10,608 nucleotides of DNA from Cognatazoarcus sp050303815 (lineage in GTDB: Bacteria > Pseudomonadota > Gammaproteobacteria > Burkholderiales > Rhodocyclaceae). The notes under the pieces were generated by a model. That model searched no databases, was not told where the DNA came from, and worked only from the letters and a program-made list of their open reading frames with translations. Shown one piece after another: positions 1-5,531 of the stretch. Each line of letters begins with the position of its first letter. The stretch's first letter is position 1. The DNA is taken from the NCBI GenBank assembly GCA_050303815.1, contig JBNLCM010000166.1, forward strand, positions 1 to 10,608, read 5' to 3'. The position numbers were made by a program, and so were the translations under genes.

Positions 1-1
1 C

Positions 2-67
2 ACCGCACTCGGCCTCGCCCACACCAACGCATACGCTCTCACCCTCGGCGGGCGAATGGAGTTCTGA
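2..67 (+). CDS. C-terminal end of an outer-membrane beta-barrel protein (5' end outside window)
   Basis: The frame from base 2 reads 21 residues to a TGA at 65-67 and ends in alternating hydrophobic/polar residues, finishing YALTLGGRMEF. A terminal Phe after an alternating strand is the classic C-terminal signature recognised by the BAM machinery of Gram-negative outer membranes. The stop codon is followed 23 bases later by an intrinsic terminator on the same strand, so this is the last gene of its transcript. Only the last strand is visible, so the family (autotransporter, porin or other barrel) cannot be told. A short open tail could also be chance, but the terminator and the C-terminal pattern support a real gene end. 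Confidence 0.6.
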   Translation, partial: TALGLAHTNAYALTLGGRMEF

Positions 68-90
68 TACCCCAGCCCCGACAACCACAA

Positions 91-125
91 GGGGCCGCCA
101 GCACGCAGCTCGGCGGCCCCCTTTT
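91..125 (+). terminator. Rho-independent terminator
   Basis: GGGGCCGCC (91-99) pairs perfectly with GGCGGCCCC (112-120) across a 12-base loop, and the stem is followed by CTTTT (121-125). It closes the transcript of the beta-barrel gene ending at 67 and separates it from the promoter-like element at 129. Confidence 0.85.
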
Positions 126-128
126 GCT

Positions 129-157
129 TGAACCCCGCCCCGCGCGCGTGCGACCCA
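129..157 (+). promoter_or_regulatory. ECF-type promoter element, copy 1 (upstream of 26-residue peptide gene)
   Basis: TGAACC (129-134), 17 bases, then GACCCA (152-157). It matches four other elements in this window in both boxes and nearly exactly in spacing. The -35-like box has the AAC core usual for ECF sigma factors. A start site about 7 bases past the second box (near 164) would give a leader of about 45 bases to the ATG at 209. The element begins just beyond the preceding terminator, as expected for a fresh promoter. The sigma factor encoded at 7108-7659 is the likely user; this is inference. Confidence 0.65.
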
Positions 158-208
158 TGGTCAGGAGGCGCCGCCGCGGCGACGCCGTCGACAACACAGG
201 AGAGCGCC

Positions 209-289
209 ATGGAAACCGCCCGGATCTACGCCGTCGTGACCCTCGTGGCCGTCGCTGCCCTCGCCATTGCCACGGCCGTCGTGATGTAG
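209..289 (+). CDS. 26-residue single-pass membrane peptide
   Basis: ATG at 209 is preceded by a strong Shine-Dalgarno AGGAGA (198-203) with a 5-base spacer. The 26 codons end in TAG (287-289). After a short polar start (METARIY) the rest is an uninterrupted hydrophobic stretch of Val, Ala, Leu and Ile, long enough to span a membrane once, with no charged tail. It lies about 45 bases downstream of a promoter-like element shared with the sigma and caspase genes, and no other gene fits between that element and the next. I do not recognise a family. It could be a small regulatory or stress-induced membrane protein. The combination of promoter, ribosome site and fully hydrophobic coding makes chance unlikely, but such short frames are easily missed or over-called. 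Confidence 0.6.
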   Translation: METARIYAVVTLVAVAALAIATAVVM

Positions 290-311
290 GCCACGTATTG
301 CGAGGAAAGCA

Positions 312-340
312 TGAACCCGGACCTCCGGGCATGCGACTCA
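312..340 (+). promoter_or_regulatory. ECF-type promoter element, copy 2 (upstream of OmpA-like gene)
   Basis: TGAACC (312-317), 17 bases, GACTCA (335-340). Same boxes and same spacing as the elements at 129, 7675-7703 and 10229-10257. Predicted transcription start is near 347, just before the 8-bp tandem repeat. This places the in-frame ATG at 311 upstream of the transcript and supports the start at 395 for the OmpA-like protein. Confidence 0.7.
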
Positions 341-349
341 CGGGACAGG

Positions 350-381
350 AAACACCGAAACACCGAAACACCGAAACACCG
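350..381 (+). repeat. Four tandem copies of an 8-bp unit AAACACCG
   Basis: AAACACCG is repeated exactly four times (350-357, 358-365, 366-373, 374-381). The array lies between the predicted transcription start (about 347) and the Shine-Dalgarno AGGAG (384-388) of the OmpA-like gene, so it makes up most of the 5' leader. Units of this length can change copy number by slipped-strand mispairing. Here a change would alter leader length rather than reading frame. Confidence 0.95.
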
Positions 382-394
382 ACAGGAGATGAAC

Positions 395-1033
395 ATGAAC
401 ACCCGCAGACTGATCGCCTCGAGCCTTTTCGCCGCCTTCGCGACCGCCGCGGCCCATGCCGGTGGCGATGTCATCTACTACAACGCGGATGAGCGCCCCG
501 ACCCGGCCATGGTGGCCCGCATCCTGGGTGGCGCCCCCGCCATGCGCGCCGCCCCGGTCGAACAGACGGCCGTCCGCACCCGGTCGATCCGCACCCGGTC
601 GATCCACCTGCTCGAAACGTCCGAGGCCACGCCGCAGGTCGTCGCAGCCGCGGACACGACCGACTTCGTGCCTGCGGCCAGCGAGCCGCAGCCCGACGGG
701 CTGGCGCTGCCGGTCCAGTTCGCATTCGACTCGGCCAACCTGGCGCCGAACGCCACCTTCCAGCTCGACGCGGTGGCCGAAGGGATTCGTCTCGCCGGCA
801 GCGGCGTCCGGGTGGTCATCGAAGGCCACACGGATGCCGTCGGCTCCGACGAGTACAACCGTCGCCTGTCCCACGCCCGGGCTCAGGCAGTCAAGCAGTA
901 TCTGGTCTATCGCCACGGCATCACCCCCGATCAACTGGTCGTTGAGGGCCACGGCGAAGCCAATCCGATCGAGCCCGCCAACCCGTTTGCCGCACGCAAT
1001 CGCCGGGTCGAGTTTCGTGCAGCCCGCGGCTGA
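395..1033 (+). CDS. OmpA-family peptidoglycan-binding protein
   Basis: 212 residues. Signal peptide at about 1-22 (MNTRRL, hydrophobic core, AHA cleavage site). A 35-100 Pro/Ala/Arg-rich linker contains a duplicated RTRSI. An OmpA C-terminal domain occupies about 105-212, with FAFDSANL near its start, then GHTDAVGSDEYN and LSHARA. Asp147 and Arg162 correspond to the residues that bind meso-diaminopimelate in this family, and NRRVEF closes the domain. There is no N-terminal barrel, so it is a soluble or loosely anchored periplasmic cell-wall-binding protein rather than classical OmpA. The start at 395 is chosen because AGGAG (384-388) sits 6 bases before it; ATG 389 touches the ribosome site and ATG 311 lies upstream of the predicted transcript. 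Probably co-transcribed with the overlapping gene at 1017 and driven by the element at 312-340. Confidence 0.92.
   Translation: MNTRRLIASSLFAAFATAAAHAGGDVIYYNADERPDPAMVARILGGAPAMRAAPVEQTAVRTRSIRTRSIHLLETSEATPQVVAAADTTDFVPAASEPQPDGLALPVQFAFDSANLAPNATFQLDAVAEGIRLAGSGVRVVIEGHTDAVGSDEYNRRLSHARAQAVKQYLVYRHGITPDQLVVEGHGEANPIEPANPFAARNRRVEFRAARG
573..605 (+). repeat. In-frame 15-bp tandem duplication in the OmpA-like linker
   Basis: A 15-base unit is present twice (core 575-589 and 590-604) with identical sequence, giving RTRSI twice in the linker ahead of the OmpA domain. The unit is a multiple of three, so the frame is kept. It adds four arginines to a disordered-looking segment. Confidence 0.9.
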
Positions 1034-1337
1034 GCGGTTCCACACCCTGCGACGCCTGGCCCCGCTGGCGCTGATACTGGCCGCCCTGTCGGCCGGCGCG
1101 GGCACCGAGCTGATCGAGGAAGTCGAGACCCGCTCGCGCAGCGAAGCACCTCCGCCCGAGACCGCCAGCCGGGCCGGAGGCTTCGTCCAGAGCACCCTCC
1201 AGGTCGGCTGCGAAGGCATCGCGTCGAGAACCTGCCGGCGGGCGTCGGTCGATGTGCAGATCGGTTCGATCACGCGCATCAACGAGGCCTCGGGCGGCAC
1301 CGCGATCCAGGAGACCCTGATCGGCACCGCCCGCTGA
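1017..1337 (+). CDS. Small secreted protein of unknown function, overlapping the OmpA-like gene
   Basis: 106 residues from a GTG at 1017 that lies inside the last codons of the OmpA-like gene (17-base overlap), to TGA at 1335-1337. Residues 7-28 form a signal peptide (RFHTLRRLAPLALILAALSAGA). The mature part is acidic then Arg/Pro-rich (ETRSRSEAPPP), followed by a compact region with Cys65 and Cys73 and a strand-like DVQIGSITRI. The frame continues open upstream of 1017 inside the OmpA-like gene, so the open frame alone proves little. The evidence is the signal peptide placed exactly at the gene junction, the stop just before a strong hairpin at 1352, and the translational-coupling geometry. 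There is no clear Shine-Dalgarno. No family recognised. The QIGSITR stretch loosely resembles LNVGNVTAG in the protein at 1524. Confidence 0.6.
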   Translation: MQPAAERFHTLRRLAPLALILAALSAGAGTELIEEVETRSRSEAPPPETASRAGGFVQSTLQVGCEGIASRTCRRASVDVQIGSITRINEASGGTAIQETLIGTAR

Positions 1338-1351
1338 TCCCCCTGCCACCG

Positions 1352-1383
1352 ACGACGGCCCGGCCACACCGCCGGGCCGTCGT
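1352..1383 (+). terminator. Strong hairpin at the end of the OmpA-like transcript
   Basis: ACGACGGCCCGGC (1352-1364) pairs perfectly over 13 bp with 1371-1383 across a 6-base loop, 14 bases after the stop of the gene ending at 1337. No T-run follows, so it is not a textbook intrinsic terminator. It may terminate with help or protect the 3' end. Because the stem is symmetric, it would also form on the opposite strand. Confidence 0.6.
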
Positions 1384-1443
1384 GACGTCCGCCGCCGCGG
1401 AGCCAACTGCGTCACGCTTGCCACCCAATCGTTCCCCGGGCCT

Positions 1444-1473
1444 TGAACCCCCCGCACACCGATCCGCGACCCA
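1444..1473 (+). promoter_or_regulatory. ECF-type promoter element, copy 3 (upstream of CsgG-like operon)
   Basis: TGAACC (1444-1449), 18 bases, GACCCA (1468-1473). Boxes equal those of copy 1, but the spacer is one base longer than in the other four. It lies between the hairpin at 1352-1383 and the ATG at 1524, and predicts a leader of about 45 bases. The longer spacer may make it weaker. Confidence 0.55.
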
Positions 1474-1523
1474 TGTATCAAGCGGGCCAGCCGGCCCCAC
1501 CCCAACAGCCAGGAGAGAACGAC

Positions 1524-1841
1524 ATGAAAACCCCGACCCGTATCGTCACCGGCCTGTTCCTCTGCTGCGCGCTTGCCAGTGGCGGCGCCTGGAGCGCCGA
1601 CGCGGAGACCGCAGACCTGCCGGAGAACATCCTCGCCAAGATGGCCCGATACAAGGCCAAGCGCTTCAACGATGACACCGACAAATCCTTCATCGAGCGC
1701 CGTCGCGGCGACCAGATCGGCACCTGCGGCGGCCTGAACGTGGGCAACGTCACGGCCGGCCGCGGCGTACGGACCATGCCGCGCCAGGTCACCGTGGTGA
1801 TCTCCGGCGATGTCATCAACGCCAACAACAAGTGCAACTGA
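1524..1841 (+). CDS. Small secreted two-cysteine protein, first gene of CsgG-like operon
   Basis: 105 residues. AGGAGA (1511-1516) lies 7 bases before the ATG. Signal peptide about 1-25 (MKTPTR, hydrophobic core with Cys14-Cys15, cleavage near WSA). The mature N-terminal half is charged and probably helical. The C-terminal half is strand-like: Cys68 in TCGGLNVGNVTAG, then QVTVVISGDVINANNKC with Cys104 next to the end. Two cysteines bracketing the strand-rich part suggest a periplasmic disulfide. The stop codon overlaps the ribosome site of the CsgG-like gene, so the two are tightly coupled. The repeated valine/asparagine strands recall curli-type or holdfast-anchor subunits, and an export substrate or accessory of the CsgG-like pore is my inference. 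I cannot name the family. Confidence 0.8.
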   Translation: MKTPTRIVTGLFLCCALASGGAWSADAETADLPENILAKMARYKAKRFNDDTDKSFIERRRGDQIGTCGGLNVGNVTAGRGVRTMPRQVTVVISGDVINANNKCN

Positions 1842-1852
1842 GGGAGACGACC

Positions 1853-3367
1853 GTGAGACTGGGACGCACACTCACCACCCTCGCGCTTGCCGCCGCTTCG
1901 CTCGGCGGCTGCGCGACGCTGGACACCAAGGGCCCCGTGATCCAGGCCGCCGAGGAGATGAAGGCCGGCCCGCAGAACAAGCCCTACCAGACCATCACCG
2001 GCTTCACCCAGGCGCTGCAGTGCATGGACAACACGATGATCGTGTACGGTGTGCGGGATCTGTCGCTGCTGGTGGAGGACCTGGTGGACAGCACCAAGAA
2101 GGTCGACGCCGGCACCAAGGACATGCTGGTCAGCGCGGTGTCCGCGATGAGCCGGCGCAGCCGTTCGATCCGACTGGTCACCTTCGGTGCCGACGCCGGC
2201 AACCTCGCCAACTTCCTGTTCAACGCCGAGCAGAAGGGTGCCTACACCGAGATTCCCGACTACGACATTCGCGGTTCCATCTCGCAATTCGATGACAATC
2301 TGACCAAGAAGCAGATCGACGGCGCCCTCGGCATCAGTCGCATCGGCATCGGCGCGGCCCGCTCGGGCAGCGTCTCGATCCTCGGCCTCGACCTGACGAT
2401 GATCTCGACCAGGGACTTCTCGGTGATCCCGGGCGTGACCGCCAACAACCAGGTGATCATCTTCAAGGAGGGCGACGGGGTCGACGGCGAGGCCGAATTC
2501 AACAAGTGGGGCATCAACTTCAGCCTCACGCTGACGCGCAACGAGGGCAAGGCCCAGGCCCTGCGCAATCTTGTGGAACTCGCGTCGATCGAGCTGGTGG
2601 GTAAGGTCAGCAAGACACCGTACTGGAAGTGTCTGGGCGCGACGGCCGACAACCCGGCCATCCAGAAGGAGGTCAGTGATTGGTACTACACCATGGCCGG
2701 GGACGGCAGCCTCTACACCTACATGCAGCAGCAACTGCGCATGCGGGGCTACTACAACGGTCCCGTCGATGGCGGCGACCACCCGACCTTCATGCGGGCC
2801 ATCGTCCAGTATCGGGAGGTGCTCGGCCTGTCGGCCGAAGCCAAGCTCGACCAGGAGCTCCTGATGGCGTACCTGGAGGCAGACCATGTTCTGCTGGCTG
2901 CCAAGTACCCGCCGCCCAAGCCGATTGCGGCCGGCTATACCTCGCCCCTGCAGATCGACGTCATTTCGGCCAGCGGCATGCAGCGCTTCAACCCGGGCGA
3001 TGCGGTCGACATCGAGGTGCTGACCAACCGGGACGCCCACGTCTATTGCTACCTTCAGGACGAGACCGCTCGGGTCCAGCGCTTCTACCCCAACCGCTTC
3101 AAGCGCGACTCGCTGCTGCAGGCTGGCCACGCGCTCGAGGTGCCTGGCGACATGAAGTTCCGCTTCGTGGCCAATCACAAGCGCGTGACCGAGACCGTCG
3201 CCTGCTTCGCGACCGAACAGGACGTCATGGGCAAACTTCCGCCCGTCGTGGCAGGCAGCGACTTCAGCCCGATCCGTGGCGTCACCCTGGACCAGGTCCG
3301 CACGGCCTACGCGCAGGCGGCCGGCGGTCAGATCGCGGAGGGAATCTTCCATGTCAGCTTCCGATAA
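1853..3367 (+). CDS. CsgG-like outer-membrane lipoprotein with peptidoglycan-binding-like and DUF4384 domains
   Basis: 504 residues from GTG 1853, chosen because AGGGAG (1841-1846) sits 6 bases before it. A lipoprotein signal ends in SLGGC with Cys20 as the lipidated residue; +2 is Ala, which does not retain it at the inner membrane. Residues about 30-275 look like the CsgG curli-pore family: DYDIRGSISQFDD resembles the CsgG strand, then a GIGAA-to-SILGLDLTMI region, then LRNLVELASIELVGKV. Residues about 285-341 resemble a peptidoglycan-binding fold (LRMRGYYNGPVDG). Residues about 364-464 match DUF4384 (FNPGDAVDIEVLTNRDAHVYCY, then RFYPNRF). CsgG forms an oligomeric outer-membrane channel for curli subunits, and the extra domains here would lie in the periplasm and could anchor it to the wall. 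It overlaps the next gene by 17 bases. Confidence 0.85.
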   Translation: MRLGRTLTTLALAAASLGGCATLDTKGPVIQAAEEMKAGPQNKPYQTITGFTQALQCMDNTMIVYGVRDLSLLVEDLVDSTKKVDAGTKDMLVSAVSAMSRRSRSIRLVTFGADAGNLANFLFNAEQKGAYTEIPDYDIRGSISQFDDNLTKKQIDGALGISRIGIGAARSGSVSILGLDLTMISTRDFSVIPGVTANNQVIIFKEGDGVDGEAEFNKWGINFSLTLTRNEGKAQALRNLVELASIELVGKVSKTPYWKCLGATADNPAIQKEVSDWYYTMAGDGSLYTYMQQQLRMRGYYNGPVDGGDHPTFMRAIVQYREVLGLSAEAKLDQELLMAYLEADHVLLAAKYPPPKPIAAGYTSPLQIDVISASGMQRFNPGDAVDIEVLTNRDAHVYCYLQDETARVQRFYPNRFKRDSLLQAGHALEVPGDMKFRFVANHKRVTETVACFATEQDVMGKLPPVVAGSDFSPIRGVTLDQVRTAYAQAAGGQIAEGIFHVSFR

Positions 3368-3692
3368 GCGCCTGTCCCTGGGGCTCGCCCTGGCCACCGT
3401 GTCCTGTCTGGCCCTGGCCGGCATGGGCCAGACCACGCTGCCGGTGCCGGCCACCGACCCGGGCGTCGCCGTCGGCGCCGGAACCGGTTTGGTCCAGCTC
3501 CGTTGCTGGCAGCAGGGCCGCCTGCTGTTCGACACCCGCAGCCTGACGGCGATGCCCAGTATTCCGGGCTCGATGGTGGCGGTGAAGGGCGAGACCGAGC
3601 GCGGTCCACTCCAGGTCATCAACCTCGCCGACGCCGTCTGCCTGGTGCTGCCCAACGATGACGTGCCGGCGGAGCCGGCCCGCCGGCCCTGA
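3351..3692 (+). CDS. Small secreted protein with CWQ motif, CsgG-operon accessory
   Basis: 113 residues. ATG 3351 lies inside the end of the CsgG-like gene and has GGAGGG (3337-3342) 8 bases upstream. Signal peptide about 1-27 (SDKRLSLGLALATVSCLALAGMG). The mature part has a Pro-rich start, then LVQLRCWQQGRLLF with Cys52, and ends with LADAVCLVLPND with Cys97, so a disulfide across a single small domain is likely. The Cys-Trp-Gln-x-Gly-Arg pattern is one I associate with short uncharacterised proteobacterial proteins, but I cannot give a family name. Overlapping translation with the CsgG-like gene implies matched amounts and a shared task. A periplasmic chaperone or gate factor in the role of CsgE or CsgF is possible but is inference. 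Confidence 0.8.
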   Translation: MSASDKRLSLGLALATVSCLALAGMGQTTLPVPATDPGVAVGAGTGLVQLRCWQQGRLLFDTRSLTAMPSIPGSMVAVKGETERGPLQVINLADAVCLVLPNDDVPAEPARRP

Positions 3693-3699
3693 GCCCGCC

Positions 3700-4422
3700 A
3701 TGGACCGGCGACACGCGCTCAAGGCGCTTGCCACCGCCGCCTGGCTCGGGCTCGCCGGCCCGACCGGAGCGGGGGGCGGGGCCGTCCTTGAAAGCCGCGC
3801 GACAGCCGCTTTCGACCGGATTCATCTGGCGGGACCCGCCGATCTCGTCTTCACGGTCGGCGAACGCCACGCGGTGGTCGTGGAAGCGGAGCCCGCGCTG
3901 CAGGCAAGGATCCGGATACGGACATCGGGCGGCGAACTCCATTTCGACTACGGACCAGGGCGGTTGCAGACCCGCCACCCGCTGCGCTTCCACGTCAGCG
4001 CCCCGCATCTCGCGGGGCTGACGCTGGACGGCAACGGCGACACCCGGGTGGGACCGCTCACCGCCCACGCCTTCTCGATCGCTGCGCGGGGCAGCGGCGA
4101 CGTGACCCTCGATGCCATTGACACGCGCCAGCTCACCATCGATCACGAAGGGGCCGGCGATCTACGCGTCGTCGGTCACTGCCAGCGCCTGACGCTCGCC
4201 GCGGCAGACGCCGGTGAGCTCGATCTGTCCCGGCTGTCCTGCGACCAGGCCCGCCTTCGGCTGGCCGGCAGTGGTGACGTCCGGACCCGTGTCCGCGACC
4301 GGCTCGACGCCACCCTGACGGGGAGCGGAGACCTCATCGTGATCGGCCGCCCCTCGGTCACCGCGCAATCGCTTGGCATCGGCGAGCTCCGGCTCCTCAG
4401 CGACAACTCGGACGCCCCGTAA
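3700..4422 (+). CDS. GIN-domain (DUF2807-like) secreted protein
   Basis: 240 residues starting 7 bases after the previous stop. The N-terminus MDRRHALKAL followed by a moderately hydrophobic Ala/Leu stretch fits a Tat-type signal (RRxxxK), though Sec export is also possible. The body carries repeated Gly-x-Gly-Asp turns at residues 111 (GNGD), 131 (GSGD), 151 (GAGD), 190 (GSGD) and 208 (GSGD), with degenerate copies AGEL and GIGEL between or after them. The first three are exactly 20 residues apart. This spacing and the IHLAGPADLVFTVG start are typical of the GIN/DUF2807 head domain, a right-handed beta-helix-like fold thought to act in adhesion at the cell surface. Last gene of the CsgG-like operon. 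No Shine-Dalgarno is obvious, so translation may be coupled. Confidence 0.85.
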   Translation: MDRRHALKALATAAWLGLAGPTGAGGGAVLESRATAAFDRIHLAGPADLVFTVGERHAVVVEAEPALQARIRIRTSGGELHFDYGPGRLQTRHPLRFHVSAPHLAGLTLDGNGDTRVGPLTAHAFSIAARGSGDVTLDAIDTRQLTIDHEGAGDLRVVGHCQRLTLAAADAGELDLSRLSCDQARLRLAGSGDVRTRVRDRLDATLTGSGDLIVIGRPSVTAQSLGIGELRLLSDNSDAP

Positions 4423-4449
4423 GACCGCCTTGCGCCGACCATCGCTGTC

Positions 4450-4469
4450 CCGGTGAAACGACACACCGG
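4450..4469 (+). other. Short inverted repeat upstream of beta-barrel gene
   Basis: CCGGTG (4450-4455) and CACCGG (4464-4469) form a 6-bp inverted repeat with an 8-base gap. It sits in the 118-base gap between the GIN-domain gene and the beta-barrel gene. It could be an operator or a small hairpin; no T-run follows. I see no copy of the shared ECF-type element in this gap. Confidence 0.3.
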
Positions 4470-4540
4470 TGGCGGGCAGCCCACGGGCGGGGCAGAATGA
4501 GCCCCTGGACGTCTTCAGGCCGCTGCGGCTGCACCGACTC

Positions 4541-5509
4541 GTGACCCTTCCCGTCCGCGCCCTGCCCCTCGCGTTCGTGCTGACCACCGCGCCCGTCGCC
4601 GCGCAGAGCACGCCCGACCCCGAGCTCATCGCGCAGGTCCGCGAGAGCGTATCCCATGACCTCGCGGCATCGGAGCTGGGCCCCATCTACGGCACCATGG
4701 TCTCGATCACGACCGCGCCCGAAATCTCCGCCGCCACCTATCGCGTGCGCGACGACGCATCCCCGCCGACGATTCGCCTCTACAAGCTGCCGCTGAACTG
4801 GACGCTCGACAGTGACACCGAGGGCTGGGCGCCCTACGTCCAGACGAGCCTTGGCTTCATGGAGATGAGCAGCGAGTTCGAGTTCGCGGGCGAGCGAATC
4901 CTCAGCAGCTGGCGCGCCTACGGTGGCTCGGTCGGCGTGGGCACTCGAATCGGACAGGGACCGCTGTCCTGGATCGGACTGGCATCCGTGGGCCTTATCC
5001 AGCTGGAGAACCGCGCACGCTACGACGGTCAGGTCGGCCAGACGATCCTGAAGCCGGTCTTCCGGGGCTTATTGTTCGACTGGGATGCGACCGCCCACAA
5101 GACGGGCCTGACCCTTGGCGCCGACTACGAGCGGTCATTCACGCGCTGGCGGATGGAGGCACGTGCGCGGCTGAGCGCGATGCGCGTCAAGACGTTCAGC
5201 AGCTCCTCGGATGCGATTGGGTTCACGTCGACGGGGAAGACGGCGACGCTGCACACCGACGTCAGCCGGCCGCTGTCAATGACGGTTGCTGGGTATCCGG
5301 TACGCGTTCACGTTCGCAGTGGGGCCACGGCCTATCTCGGGTCGAGTCGGGATGCCCTCGGTTTCGATCGCTACCTGGAACTGGGAGGAGGGCTGGAAAT
5401 CGACATATCGGAGACACACGGCGCCATCGACCAGGTGCATCTGTCGGCCCTGGGGATCTGGGGGCCGGACGTGGTCGGCTGGAGTCTCTCGGTCAGCTTC
5501 GGCTTCTGA
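4541..5509 (+). CDS. Outer-membrane beta-barrel protein, possibly a solitary autotransporter-type barrel
   Basis: 322 residues from GTG 4541. Signal peptide MTLPVRALPLAFVLTTAPVAAQ, cleavage near VAA. The mature start STPDPELIAQV is followed by a short helical region and a Ser/Ala/Ile-rich segment. The rest has many amphipathic strands with aromatic girdles (WAPYVQTSLGFM, SWIGLASVGLIQL, TGLTLGADYERSF, FDRYLELGGGLEI), ending WSLSVSFGF with the terminal Phe typical of barrels. The length suits a 10-12 strand barrel. It resembles solitary outer-membrane autotransporter-barrel proteins, but the match is from memory. The start is uncertain: GTG 4469 is in frame, and neither has a clear ribosome site. 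It follows the CsgG-like operon by 118 bases, and may be read through or have its own promoter. It converges with the caspase gene, 22 bases apart. Confidence 0.8.
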   Translation: MTLPVRALPLAFVLTTAPVAAQSTPDPELIAQVRESVSHDLAASELGPIYGTMVSITTAPEISAATYRVRDDASPPTIRLYKLPLNWTLDSDTEGWAPYVQTSLGFMEMSSEFEFAGERILSSWRAYGGSVGVGTRIGQGPLSWIGLASVGLIQLENRARYDGQVGQTILKPVFRGLLFDWDATAHKTGLTLGADYERSFTRWRMEARARLSAMRVKTFSSSSDAIGFTSTGKTATLHTDVSRPLSMTVAGYPVRVHVRSGATAYLGSSRDALGFDRYLELGGGLEIDISETHGAIDQVHLSALGIWGPDVVGWSLSVSFGF

Positions 5510-5531
5510 GCCAACCGGAGCCCGGCGACAC

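Noticed and set aside
350..381. CRISPR-like array.
   Set aside because: The unit is 8 bp with no spacers and no cas genes; it is a simple tandem repeat.
311..394. An upstream in-frame ATG at 311 with GAGGA before it, extending the OmpA-like protein by 28 residues.
   Set aside because: The extension is translated tandem repeat with no signal-like character and would bury the clear signal peptide. Base 311 also lies within the promoter-like element, upstream of the predicted transcript.
338..1369. A 343-codon open frame on the - strand.
   Set aside because: It is antisense to the OmpA-like and small secreted genes, with no supporting start signal or recognisable domain.
1478..3655. A 725-codon open frame on the - strand.
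   Set aside because: It is antisense to the CsgG-like operon, whose proteins have signal peptides, ribosome sites and recognisable domains. Long antisense frames are common in GC-rich genes, and its translation shows no family feature.
5220..5225. TGAACC on the - strand inside the beta-barrel gene as a promoter for the - strand.
   Set aside because: The second box is absent at 17-18 bases and no - strand gene starts downstream.
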